From contig CAWHMT010000004.1 of assembly GCA_963830455.1 (NCBI GenBank), forward strand, positions 372,001-436,000: a DNA stretch of 64,000 nt, given 5' to 3'. Below, in pieces: positions 52,733 through 60,819 of the stretch. Position 1 is the stretch's first letter. Every line of letters begins with the position of its first letter. The notes below the pieces were generated by a model. The model had not been told where the DNA came from. It saw only the letters and a program-made list of their open reading frames with translations, and made no database searches. The translations under genes and the position numbers were made by a program. This DNA comes from 20CM-2-65-7 sp963830455. Its GTDB lineage: Bacteria; Gemmatimonadota; Gemmatimonadetes; Gemmatimonadales; GWC2-71-9.

Positions 52733-53270
52733 GCTTTGAAGCCGGCGATGGGGACCGGGGGGGCACGTAGCGCGCGATCCGCTCCAAGACATCCAGATCG
52801 TTGAGCGTGATGTTCAGGTGACGCCAGTCATGAGCGCCCCGCCAGTTGAGTCGGATAAAACGCCGGCCGTTTGACCATTCCCACATGCTCCGCTCGCGGC
52901 GCTGCGGCGGACCTAGCTTCTTCCGCAGGTCGTCCTGAGTGCGCTCGAGCAGAGCCACACTCCCAGAATCGAAGAGCGAGATCACGGAGGTGCGGCCTTC
53001 GATGACGTTGGCGCTCAGATAGAAGCGCGCGCTGTCGGCGGGATCCCGGACCTGGACGCCGCAATCCATGACCTGCGCCGTATGGCGCATGGTCTGGCAC
53101 GCCAGGACGTCCTTGTTGGTCTGTGCCATGCCGCGCGCTTTGGTCGCGAAATCCCGATACGCCATCCCGGGTGAAAAGCCTCGATACGCCAACGTGCGGG
53201 GTGGGGGTGGGGGGGCAGGCGCAGCCGCTGGTGCTTGAACAAGGAGCACGAGCAGGAAAGCAGGGGTCAT
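52725..53270 (-). CDS. secreted hypothetical protein
   Basis: 181 residues. Signal peptide MTPAFLLVLLVQAPAAAPAP, a Pro-rich linker (PAPPPPPRT), then YRGFSPGMAYRDFATKARGM, AQVMDCGVQVRDP and LLERTQDDLRKKLGPPQRRE. Two Cys (LACQTMRH and MDCGV) could pair. Similar small secreted proteins occur in this type of genome but I know no function. Confidence 0.6.
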   Translation of the reverse strand: MTPAFLLVLLVQAPAAAPAPPPPPRTLAYRGFSPGMAYRDFATKARGMAQTNKDVLACQTMRHTAQVMDCGVQVRDPADSARFYLSANVIEGRTSVISLFDSGSVALLERTQDDLRKKLGPPQRRERSMWEWSNGRRFIRLNWRGAHDWRHLNITLNDLDVLERIARYVPPRSPSPASKPK

Positions 53271-53284
53271 GACGCCAATATACG

Positions 53285-53319
53285 AAAAAGCAAACGGGCC
53301 CGGTGTGATCCGGGCCCGT
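53285..53319 (-). terminator. intrinsic terminator of the cold-shock gene
   Basis: 10-bp stem (53294-53303 with 53310-53319, ACGGGCCCGG on the plus strand) and, on the minus strand, TTTGC then five T at 53289-53285. It lies 22 bases after the csp stop. Confidence 0.85.
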
Positions 53320-53340
53320 CACTACAGCCGTTGCCGCTCG

Positions 53341-53541
53341 CTAGACTTTGCGAACGTTCTGCGCTTGCAGCCCCTTTGGACCCTGGGCAACGTCGAATTC
53401 GACGTTGTCACCCTCGGCGAGGCTCCGGAAGCCCTCGGCCTGGATCGCCGTGAAGTGGACGAACACGTCCGGACCCGACTCCTGGGCTATAAAGCCAAAG
53501 CCCTTTGCGTCGTTGAACCACTTCACCTTGCCCTTAGCCAT
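53341..53541 (-). CDS. csp: cold shock protein (CspA family)
   Basis: 66 residues, single OB-fold: GKVKWFNDAKGFGFI (RNP1 KGFGFI), DVFVHFTAI (RNP2 DVFVHF) and GDNVEFDVAQGPKGLQAQNV. Single-stranded nucleic-acid chaperone. It has its own sigma70 promoter (53702-53730) and a leader of about 150 bases with a strong hairpin near 53590-53610 (CCCAGGCC / GGCCTGGG), as usual for cold-regulated csp mRNAs. Confidence 0.95.
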   Translation of the reverse strand: MAKGKVKWFNDAKGFGFIAQESGPDVFVHFTAIQAEGFRSLAEGDNVEFDVAQGPKGLQAQNVRKV

Positions 53542-53701
53542 AGCTGTTCTAACCTCTGCACAGTGGGGCTCGGCCCCGAACAGGATCGACCCAGGCCACC
53601 GCGGCCTGGGACGGGCTCAAACAAAAAACCGCGAGACATGTGGTCCTCGCGGAAGCGCAGACAGCCGGTGACGGTGCCACGTTATGCTTGAACCGCGGGC
53701 A

Positions 53702-53730
53702 AAAGTATGGAGCGCCTTGAAACCTGTCAA
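53702..53730 (-). promoter_or_regulatory. sigma70-type promoter for csp
   Basis: On the minus strand: TTGACA (53730-53725), a 17-base spacer, TACTTT (53707-53702). Transcription should start near 53695, leaving a roughly 150-base 5' leader. The gap 53542-53871 otherwise holds only this leader and the upstream region of the plus-strand gene. Confidence 0.75.
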
Positions 53731-53871
53731 TTAGGGACTGCCGTTTCGTCTTGACCGCAGTATACTGACAGCTTCATGACAGTATGTCGCGCCTCCGTCA
53801 CTCTTCCGCAATGCGCATCGGCCCTGTAACCTCAATCTCCACTTCAACCGCCGTCGGACGGAGGACTTCTC

Positions 53872-55848
53872 ATGTTGTTGCACGCGCTACTGTCGTTAGT
53901 CACGCTCCAGCAACCCACCAGCACTACCGCGCCACAACAAATCGCCAAAGTCGAAGTCCAGCCCTCGGGCGGTGAGGTACCGATCGGCGGCAAGCTCAAG
54001 TTCACCGCGCGCGCGCTCGACGCGGCTGGGAATCCGGTGCCCGGCGCGGAGATCGGGTGGTTCGTCGGCGGGGACATCGGCGATGTCGACTCGATCGGCG
54101 AGTTCACCGGCGGCTATCAGGGGTATGCGCGCGTCACCGCGGTGGGATACATCCCGGGCGACCAGCACAGCCAGGTGTTCGGGTCCTCGCTGGTGCATGT
54201 CCTGCCCGAGCCCGCGGCGCGCATCGTCCTCGATGCGCGGCCCACGCGCGTCGTCGCCGGATCGCGTCTGACGCTCGCGGGGACCGCGTTCTCGCGGCAC
54301 GGGGACAAGCGCTACGACCCGATCACGTTCACGTCGAGCAATCCACGCATCGCGAGCGTGACGAGCGATGGCCGGCTTCGCGGCGTCGCCGCGGGCCGCG
54401 CCACGATCACCGCGACGTCGGGCCCCGCGACTGAAACGCTCGCGATCCAGGTGCTCGCCAACAACGTGGCGCGCGTGACCGTGGAGCCGGGCGTGTCCAA
54501 CGTGCGCGCGGGGGACGTCGTGAAGTTCACCGCGACCCCGCGGACCGCGGCGGGTGCCGCGGTTGCAAACGTCGCGGTGGATTGGGCGGTGACCGCCGGA
54601 TCAGGCGTGTCGCTCATCGATCCGACCGGCACGTTCGTGGGCGAGCTGCCAGGAACGTACACGGTGACCGCGTCGGTGGGCGGCAAGCAGGGGGACGCGG
54701 TCGTGCGCGTCGCCCCGCGCGACGTGGGGCGTGGCATCGAAGTGCGCGGCCGTGTGCCGATCACGATGAGCACGGCGGAGGTGTGGCTGCATCCGACCGC
54801 GCCGTGCGCCTACCTCTCCACGATCGCCGACCGCGTGTACGCGATCGACATCAGCGACGTGACGAAACCCAAAATCGTCGATTCGATGATGACGAACGCG
54901 CGCATCGTGAACGACGTGATGACGACGGAGGACGGCAAGTACGGCGTCTTCTCGCGTGAGGGCGCGTCTGACCGCAAGAACGGCATCGTCGTGTTCGATG
55001 CGAGCAATCCGTGTCACCCCAAGCCGGTCTCGGAATACACCCAGACAGTGTCGGGTGGCGTGCACAGCTCCTACGTCTACAAAGGTCATGCGTACATCAC
55101 CGACGACGCGACTGGCTCGATGCGCGTGATCGACATTCAGGATCCGCAGCACCCCAAGGAAGTCGCGCGCTGGCAGACCGAGCAGACGGAGGCGGGACGG
55201 TACCTGCACGACGTGATGGTCGTGGACGGGCTCGCGTATCTCGCGTACTGGAACGACGGCCTCATTATTCTCGACGTGGGCAACGGCATGAAGGGCGGCA
55301 GTCCCACCAATCCGCAGCTCGTGTCGCAGCTCAAATACGACCTGAACGCCGTGTACGCGCGCGTCTCGCAGCTCTGGGGCGCCGGCTTCGTGCGGGGAAC
55401 GCACACGGCCTGGCGGCAGGGCCGCTACGTGTTTGTAGGCGACGAAGTGTATGCGGGGCGGCCGTACAAGGGTTTGCAGGACGGGAACAATCTCACGTTC
55501 GGGCGGCTGCACGTGATCGACGTGTCCGACATCAAGGACCCCAAGGAAGTCGCCTGGTATGAGCCCACCGACGGTGGCGTGCACAACGTCTGGGTCGTGG
55601 GTGATACGCTGTACCTGGGCAACTACCAGGGTGGCGCTCGGGCGTTGGATATCTCGGGCGAGCTGAAGGGTGACCTGCTGCGTCAGGGTCGCGAGATGAG
55701 CTGGATCCTGACCGTGGATTCGCTGGGGCATCGGCGAGCGCCGTTTGCCTGGGGGGCGGTGGTGCGCGACGGCAACATCTTCGTGCCCGACATCAATACG
55801 GGACTCTGGATTCTGAGGTTGGAGCCCAAGCAGCAAGCAACACCGTAA
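53872..55848 (+). CDS. secreted Ig-like (BIG2) and LVIVD beta-propeller protein
   Basis: 658 residues. A short signal peptide (MLLHALLSLVTLQ), then two or three bacterial Ig-like domains (IAKVEVQPSGGEVPIGGKLK; ASVTSDGRLRGVAAGRATIT; VTVEPGVSNVRAGDVVKFTA). Residues about 300-650 are an LVIVD-repeat propeller (VYAIDISDVTKPKIVDSM; MRVIDIQDPQHPKEVARW; LHVIDVSDIKDPKEVAWY; ARALDISGELKG). Likely cell-surface binding protein; no catalytic site seen. GGAGGA before ATG 53872. Its stop is directly followed by the 100-base palindrome at 55850. Confidence 0.8.
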   Translation: MLLHALLSLVTLQQPTSTTAPQQIAKVEVQPSGGEVPIGGKLKFTARALDAAGNPVPGAEIGWFVGGDIGDVDSIGEFTGGYQGYARVTAVGYIPGDQHSQVFGSSLVHVLPEPAARIVLDARPTRVVAGSRLTLAGTAFSRHGDKRYDPITFTSSNPRIASVTSDGRLRGVAAGRATITATSGPATETLAIQVLANNVARVTVEPGVSNVRAGDVVKFTATPRTAAGAAVANVAVDWAVTAGSGVSLIDPTGTFVGELPGTYTVTASVGGKQGDAVVRVAPRDVGRGIEVRGRVPITMSTAEVWLHPTAPCAYLSTIADRVYAIDISDVTKPKIVDSMMTNARIVNDVMTTEDGKYGVFSREGASDRKNGIVVFDASNPCHPKPVSEYTQTVSGGVHSSYVYKGHAYITDDATGSMRVIDIQDPQHPKEVARWQTEQTEAGRYLHDVMVVDGLAYLAYWNDGLIILDVGNGMKGGSPTNPQLVSQLKYDLNAVYARVSQLWGAGFVRGTHTAWRQGRYVFVGDEVYAGRPYKGLQDGNNLTFGRLHVIDVSDIKDPKEVAWYEPTDGGVHNVWVVGDTLYLGNYQGGARALDISGELKGDLLRQGREMSWILTVDSLGHRRAPFAWGAVVRDGNIFVPDINTGLWILRLEPKQQATP

Positions 55849-55849
55849 C

Positions 55850-55950
55850 AAGCAGACGCCAAGTGGAAGACGCCAAGTGGTTGTAAGTCTAACAGCTTCA
55901 AGCTGTTAGCTTGTAACCACTTGGCGTCTTGTACTTGGCGTCTTGAGCTT
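55850..55950. repeat. 100-base palindrome built from 14-nt units
   Basis: The left arm holds two copies of GACGCCAAGTGGAA/GACGCCAAGTGGTT, then TAACAGCTT; the right arm is the near-perfect reverse complement (AAGCTGTTAGCTTG, CCACTTGGCGTC, ACTTGGCGTC). Arms of about 45 bases are separated by one or two bases. It fills the whole space between the stops of two convergent genes. Confidence 0.85.
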
Positions 55951-56529
55951 CTACTGCTGGCTTACTGTCTTAGTACTGTCAGGCTTGGATAGCGCCGCCT
56001 GCGCATTCCGGAACGCCAGCAGCGCATCGTCATAATTCTTCAACCGCGTCGTCAGCGTCGTCGCCACGGTGGGATCCCGCCCCGCTGTCTTTTCACAGGT
56101 TGGCAGGGCGTTTGACAACGAGTCGAGCCGCGTGGTGAGCTGCTTGGCGAGGACGCGCAGTGAGTCGTCGTACGCCGTCGCCTGCATTTTTGGGCGACCG
56201 CTCACGATGAACGAGCGCCCGCTCCCGCACAGGCCGCCCAGGCGCCGAGCCGCATGCAGGCGCGTCACGGAGTCGGCGGACTGCGTCCGAACCACTCGAT
56301 TCAGACCGTCCCGAATCTGCGCAATGCCGCGCGTCGCCGTCTTCAAGCCTTCCATGTACCGAGTCTGCTCGATGGTCGGCGCCGGCGGCGCTACGGGCGG
56401 TGCAGGCACAGGCGCCGGCACCGGTGCCACCGGGGGAGGCGGGAGCGGGGGCGGCACGGTGTCTCGCGTCGTTGTGTCCTGCTGCAAGGTCACAGCGGTG
56501 ATCACCATCACGAATCCAGCAAGCGTCAC
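55951..56529 (-). CDS. secreted hypothetical protein with Pro-rich linker
   Basis: 192 residues: signal peptide MTLAGFVMVITAVTLQQ, a Pro/Ala/Val linker (PPPLPPPPVAPVPAPVPAPP), then a helical domain (YMEGLKTATRGIAQIRDGLN; LRVLAKQLTTRLDSLSNALP) with Cys at GGLCGSG and LPTCEK. GTG 56529 follows GAGGAG. No known function; the long helical part could be a periplasmic coiled coil. Confidence 0.6.
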   Translation of the reverse strand: MTLAGFVMVITAVTLQQDTTTRDTVPPPLPPPPVAPVPAPVPAPPVAPPAPTIEQTRYMEGLKTATRGIAQIRDGLNRVVRTQSADSVTRLHAARRLGGLCGSGRSFIVSGRPKMQATAYDDSLRVLAKQLTTRLDSLSNALPTCEKTAGRDPTVATTLTTRLKNYDDALLAFRNAQAALSKPDSTKTVSQQ

Positions 56530-56578
56530 TTTGACAGCTCCTCTAACAGTTGAAATGCTGCTCCGTTATTATCTCGGC

Positions 56579-57199
56579 ATGGCCGTTCCCGCAACCTCCC
56601 GCATCATGCGGACATTCGAGGATCGCGCCGACGCGCTTGCGCATTTCTTTCAGCGCGCCGGGGAAGCGCCACGCTTGATCGCCTACGACGACGCCGTCGG
56701 TCTGCCGCTCGATCAAGCGCTCGCCGCACTCGAGTGGACCGCGCAGGTCGGCATTCTCGCTGCGGAAGATCTCGTGCATGCGGCGCGCCTCGGCCCCGAT
56801 TCCGCCGCGATCGTCGTCGAGCGGCGCGAAGGCGACAATCGCTTGTTCGTCTACTTCGGCCCGCGCATGGACGCGCCACCAGCCGATCCGTACGAAGGTA
56901 CCCTGCTGTATGACGAGCCGGGAGTCCGATCGTACATCTTCGCACAACGCGGCCACGCGATCGCACACTTCCTAAGAGCTACGCACGGTTTGGGCGCAGC
57001 GCTGAGTTTGTTATCACGTCGCGCGCCGGAGCTGCGTCACATCCGTCGCTGGACACAGGCGTTGTTCGCCGAGCCCGCGGTCGGTCGTTCGACACAACTG
57101 CTCGCCGGCTGGTTTGCGACCAGCGGCGCCGGATTTCTGTTCGTCCCGGCCGACTCCGACGAGCCGTTTGCCTACTGCGAAGTGGCGATCGAGGGGTAA
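56579..57199 (+). CDS. hypothetical cytoplasmic protein
   Basis: 206 residues, no signal peptide. MRTFEDRADALAHFFQRAGE, IVVERREGDNRLFVYFGPRM and FLFVPADSDEPFAYCEVAIE give a mixed alpha/beta protein without a motif I know. ATG 56579 (MAVPATSR) is preferred; ATG 56552 would add nine residues. The longer open frame upstream is antisense to the neighbouring gene and is not used. Confidence 0.55.
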   Translation: MAVPATSRIMRTFEDRADALAHFFQRAGEAPRLIAYDDAVGLPLDQALAALEWTAQVGILAAEDLVHAARLGPDSAAIVVERREGDNRLFVYFGPRMDAPPADPYEGTLLYDEPGVRSYIFAQRGHAIAHFLRATHGLGAALSLLSRRAPELRHIRRWTQALFAEPAVGRSTQLLAGWFATSGAGFLFVPADSDEPFAYCEVAIEG

Positions 57200-57341
57200 A
57201 TACCCCGATGTGGGAACGTGCGCACTGTGGATTCACAACTCCACATCGTGTGGAAGAGCGCTGGAATGAGCGGCACCACTGTTAGTTACTCTCCACAAAC
57301 GATGCACATCGAAGTGAGCTAACCCGAAGAAATATCGGCAC

Positions 57342-57369
57342 TTGCGCGCTTTTTGGAGGGCCCTATATT
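57342..57369 (+). promoter_or_regulatory. promoter of the structured RNA
   Basis: TTGCGC (57342-57347), a 16-base spacer, TATATT (57364-57369). Transcription would begin near 57376. The 57200-57341 part in front holds only a short GATG-CATC hairpin near 57301 and no gene. Confidence 0.55.
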
Positions 57370-57375
57370 GCTTCC

Positions 57376-57810
57376 ACGCGCGATGGAGGGAAGGGTTGGG
57401 ACCTGGCGTCCTGACAACGCCTTCAAAGCGAGTCCGAACGGAAATTCCGGGGAGGGCGCCGATGCAACCAAGGGCTCAGGCGCTCGTTGATCCGGGAGTC
57501 AACTCACCGGGTCGGACAGCTGGGGCCAGTCGCGTTGCCCTAGCCACGTCGAAATGGTGCCTCGACGTGCAGTGCGGAAGGTCGGTCCGCGACCCGATCT
57601 GACCCGTAGCACTCACATTGGTGAACCGAGCGACCCGACGGGGTTGCTTGGGGATGGAAGCCGGAGCCTCTGCTTGCCCTACCGAGGACGAAACAGTCCA
57701 TAGGTGGCGGCGGAGAGAAGAACGAAGGGCGCAAGCCCTCGACTCCGGGTAACCAATGTGTCGGAGCCCCCGGGCGCGCCTTAGTGCCGTCCCGGGGGCT
57801 TCGTGTTTCT
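57376..57810 (+). ncRNA. unidentified large structured RNA, about 430 nt
   Basis: No convincing protein frame covers this region, yet it has a promoter, a strong terminator and many perfect helices. These include 57405-57409/57417-57421, 57432-57437/57512-57517, 57456-57460/57479-57483, 57489-57495/57507-57513 (7 bp), 57545-57552/57562-57569 (8 bp), 57580-57584/57590-57594, 57629-57636/57641-57648 and a GCAA-capped hairpin at 57726-57739. A 9-bp long-range helix, 57614-57622/57752-57760, closes the 3' domain. It lacks the hallmarks of RNase P RNA, tmRNA, SRP RNA and group I or II introns as I know them. I cannot name its class. Confidence 0.7.
57765..57808 (+). terminator. terminator of the structured RNA
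   Basis: Perfect 10-bp stem AGCCCCCGGG (57765-57774) with CCCGGGGGCT (57791-57800), then TCGTGTTTCT. It ends at the stop codon of the convergent amidohydrolase gene. Confidence 0.8.
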
Positions 57811-59446
57811 AGGGAGCCCGATAGACCGGCTTTCCGCCGAGGACCGTGAGGAGCACTCGCGTCCGGAGGATGTCTTCCGGAGCCGAGGTCATGATATCAC
57901 GGTCCAGCACGACGAAGTCGGCGTATTTCCCGGCGGTCAGACTGCCGCTCTCATTCTCCATGAACGCCGCGTACGCCGGCCACAGCGTGATCGACCACAG
58001 TGCCTCCTGCCGCGTCGTGCGCTGCTCCGGCATCCAGCCGCCTGGTGGAAAGTTCTCGGCATCCTGTCTGCTCACGAACGAGTGAAACGAAATCAGCGGG
58101 TTCACGGCCTCGACCGGAAAGTCGGATCCGTTTGGAATCACAACGCCGGTATTGAGCAGCGAGCGCCACGCGTACGCGCCCTGCGCGCGCGCCCACCCGA
58201 GGCGGTTCGGCACCCAGTACATGTCACTCGTCTGGTGGCTTCCCTGCATGGACGGAATGACGTCCAGCTCGGCAAAACGCGGAATGTCCTGATAGCTCAG
58301 AATCTGCGCGTGCTCGATGCGAAACCGATGATCGGCGGTGGGGACCTCGCGCAGCGCGGCTTCGAACTGATCGAGCACGATGCGGTTCGCCCGGTCACCA
58401 ATGGCATGCACGTTGACCTGGAAGCCTGCCCGGAGCGCGCGCACCGCCACGCTCTTGATGCGCTCCGGCGGCGTCGTCAGCAATCCCGTGTTGCCCGGAT
58501 CGTCGCTGTACGGCTCGAGCAGCGCCGCCCCGCGGCTGCCCAGCGCGCCATCGGCCGTGATCTTGATCGCCCGAAACCACAGCCGGCCTTCGTAGAGCGC
58601 CTTCTGCGGGCCCCGCCGCAGAAACTCGTCCAGCACGGAGTCGCTCGCGCGAATCATCACGTAGTTGCGCAGGTTGTACCGCGCTTCCTTAGCCAGCTCC
58701 TCGTACACGGCGATCCCCTCGGGACCCACGCCGGCATCGTGAATCCCGGTCAGCCCCCAGCGGTTGGCCTCCGTAATGGCCGCGAGTGTCTGCTCCCGCA
58801 GCTCGGTGCGCGAGGTCGCCGGTATCACGCGCCCGACGATTCCCTGCGCGTTGTCCACCAGCACTCCAGTCGGATTGCCTGCAGAGTCCCGGATGAATCG
58901 TCCACCGCTGGGATCGGGTGTCGCCGCCGTGACCTGCGCGAGCTCGAGGGCTTTCGCGTTTACGAGCGCCGCGTGTCCGTCGACGCGGGTCAGATAGACG
59001 GGATTGTTCGGAACGGCGCGTGACAGCGCGTCGTGCGTAGGAAAACGCGTATCGGCCCAGTCGTTCTGATCCCACCCACGCCCGCGAATCCATTCGCCGG
59101 GGCGTGCTGTCTTCGACCGCTCCACCACCCGGGCGATGACTTCTTCATACGAGCGCGTCCCGACCAGGTCCACCGTACGTAACGCGAGCCCGAGGTTGAG
59201 CAGGTGCGCGTGGGCGTCCACCATGCCGGCGATGACCGTCCTGCCGGTCATGTCGAGCCGCTCCGTCCGTGGTCCCGCGAGCGCCAGGGCGCCGCGGTTG
59301 CTGCCCACAAACGCAATCCGGCCGCCCCGCACCGCGAGGGCCTCGGCGACGGGCCGATTGACGTCCGACGTGTAGATCCGCGCGTTGGTGACGATGAGAT
59401 CGGCCTGCTGGAGGGGAAGCGTGAGTGCCGCGAGCAGCCAAATCAT
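57809..59446 (-). CDS. amidohydrolase, YtcJ-like (Amidohydro_3)
   Basis: 545 residues. Signal-like N-terminus MIWLLAALTLPLQQ, composite domain DLIVTNARIYTSD and LAVRGGRIAFVGSN, metal-binding MVDAHAHLLNLGL, KITADGALGSRGAALLEPYS, VNVHAIGDRANRIVLDQFE, FRIEHAQI and GSDFPVEAVNPL, ending TAGKYADFVVLDRDIM. This set defines the YtcJ-type metal-dependent amidohydrolases, secreted here. Substrate unknown. ATG 59446 overlaps the stop of the acyltransferase gene. Confidence 0.9.
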   Translation of the reverse strand: MIWLLAALTLPLQQADLIVTNARIYTSDVNRPVAEALAVRGGRIAFVGSNRGALALAGPRTERLDMTGRTVIAGMVDAHAHLLNLGLALRTVDLVGTRSYEEVIARVVERSKTARPGEWIRGRGWDQNDWADTRFPTHDALSRAVPNNPVYLTRVDGHAALVNAKALELAQVTAATPDPSGGRFIRDSAGNPTGVLVDNAQGIVGRVIPATSRTELREQTLAAITEANRWGLTGIHDAGVGPEGIAVYEELAKEARYNLRNYVMIRASDSVLDEFLRRGPQKALYEGRLWFRAIKITADGALGSRGAALLEPYSDDPGNTGLLTTPPERIKSVAVRALRAGFQVNVHAIGDRANRIVLDQFEAALREVPTADHRFRIEHAQILSYQDIPRFAELDVIPSMQGSHQTSDMYWVPNRLGWARAQGAYAWRSLLNTGVVIPNGSDFPVEAVNPLISFHSFVSRQDAENFPPGGWMPEQRTTRQEALWSITLWPAYAAFMENESGSLTAGKYADFVVLDRDIMTSAPEDILRTRVLLTVLGGKPVYRAP

Positions 59447-60819
59447 GAAAGGAGTCTCGGGAGATTGGTGTCGATTTCGTGCGTCTTGTGAAATGGGAGC
59501 CGTGGGGCCCGAATCGGAACGAGGTGTGCGATGGAATTGGCATAAAACTCGAGCAGCGGCCTGCCTTTGGGCAACACCACCAGCGTGTCGCCATCCGCAA
59601 CGACCAGCCGGCGCATCCGCAGCATGCGCCAGGCGCGGTCCCAGATCTCCGCGATCCGGGCGCCGCCTCGCACGACCTTGCCGTTGACCTCCAGCAGCCG
59701 ATCGCGCAGTTGGTCCATGCGCTCGAGCAGCGCGTCCCTGGTGATTGCGGTTTGCCCAAAGGACAGCAGCGCCGCCGCCGCGAGCGGCACCGGGGTGACG
59801 GGAACGATCGCACCGATGCGCGCGAGCATGTTGCGCGCGAGCTGCTCGAGCTCCGGCAGACGCCGTTCCTTGGGAGCGGTCAGGACGCCGTCCGGCGCGG
59901 TGCGGAGCCATTCGCGTAGCGAGAGCGGCGTCCCGAAGTTGACCGCCACGCGGCCGTAGCGTTTCAGCCGGCCGGTGAGCAGGCGCATCGTGTTGCTCGC
60001 GAGATAGGACACGACGGTCCCGAGCTGCGACAGACGGCCGGGCCGGTCCCGCTCGTCGATGAGCTCCCGAATCAGCGAGCGGTCCTCGAGCACACGGTCG
60101 TAATTCAACGCTACTGGAACGAGCCAGATATTGCGGTTGAACGCCGGGTCCAGCAGCGTGCGAACGATGTAGTCGAGCAGGCCCAGCTTGGGCGCGCGCA
60201 GCTTCCCGTCGCGCGACAGGCCGCCCTCGGGGAAGATGCCCTGGGTCACGCCGTTGCGCGTGATCAGCTGAACGTAGCGTTCGAGCACGGTGTGGTAGAG
60301 CGGCTCGCGAAACCGGCGGCGGATGAAATACGCGCCGAATGACTTGAACACGTACTCGAGCGGCCACGCGCGCGCCCATTCTCCCACCGCGTAGCTCACA
60401 TGCACCCCGCGCGCGAGCACGTACGCCACGACGATGTAATCGGCGTTAGACCGGTGATTCATGAGGTACACGACCACGTCGCGTTTCGGGATGCGTGCCA
60501 GGGCGGGCTCGTCCTGATAATCCACGCTCACCTTGTACAGCAGATTGACCAGGACCTTCGCGACGTTGTAGCCGAGTTTGTAGTACGACAGGACGTTGAA
60601 GTGCGGGATGATTTCGTCGAGGTATTTGCGGACCTGCCGGCGCACCGTTTTCTCGGTGAGTCCGTGCTCGGCCATGTGCGCGTGGACCGCGGCGATGATG
60701 GCAGGATCGTCGGTGAGCGCGGCGCGCGCGAGGCGCCGTTCCTGCAGCTTGTACCGGGCCAGGCGGGCGCGAAACTCGTGAATCGTGCGAACGGCTCGAC
60801 GGCTGAGCCAGCCGCTCAC
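59443..60819 (-). CDS. glycerol-3-phosphate/lysophosphatidate acyltransferase-like protein
   Basis: 458 residues with the PlsC/PlsB-type acyltransferase core: VVYLMNHRSNADYIVVAYVL (HxxxxD box, NHRSNAD), FKSFGAYFIRRRF and GIFPEGGLSRDGKLRAPKLG (EGG box), then IWLVPVALNYDRVLEDRS. Arrangement and length resemble PlsB-like membrane glycerol-phosphate acyltransferases, first step of phospholipid synthesis. GTG 60819 overlaps the protease stop and has GGAGGA upstream. Confidence 0.8.
   Translation of the reverse strand: MSGWLSRRAVRTIHEFRARLARYKLQERRLARAALTDDPAIIAAVHAHMAEHGLTEKTVRRQVRKYLDEIIPHFNVLSYYKLGYNVAKVLVNLLYKVSVDYQDEPALARIPKRDVVVYLMNHRSNADYIVVAYVLARGVHVSYAVGEWARAWPLEYVFKSFGAYFIRRRFREPLYHTVLERYVQLITRNGVTQGIFPEGGLSRDGKLRAPKLGLLDYIVRTLLDPAFNRNIWLVPVALNYDRVLEDRSLIRELIDERDRPGRLSQLGTVVSYLASNTMRLLTGRLKRYGRVAVNFGTPLSLREWLRTAPDGVLTAPKERRLPELEQLARNMLARIGAIVPVTPVPLAAAALLSFGQTAITRDALLERMDQLRDRLLEVNGKVVRGGARIAEIWDRAWRMLRMRRLVVADGDTLVVLPKGRPLLEFYANSIAHLVPIRAPRLPFHKTHEIDTNLPRLLS

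Noticed and set aside
19817..55950. CRISPR array or REP/BIME family
   Set aside because: Repeats are only 7-14 nt, have no unique spacers of regular length, and elements do not share one sequence.
56069..56578. Long upstream extension of the 56.6 kb hypothetical gene
   Set aside because: It is antisense to the signal-peptide and Pro-rich protein on the minus strand; ATG 56579 gives a sensible start.
57342..57602. An 86-codon plus-strand frame over the structured RNA
   Set aside because: Composition is Arg/Pro/Gly-rich without any fold pattern, its start coincides with the -35 box and it lacks a Shine-Dalgarno.
57376..57810. RNase P RNA, tmRNA, or a group I/II intron in the 57.4 kb region
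   Set aside because: The conserved P4 and CR-V segments of RNase P, the tRNA-like ends of tmRNA and intron core sequences are absent; CGAGGACGAAAC looks like part of a hammerhead but the CUGANGA partner is missing.
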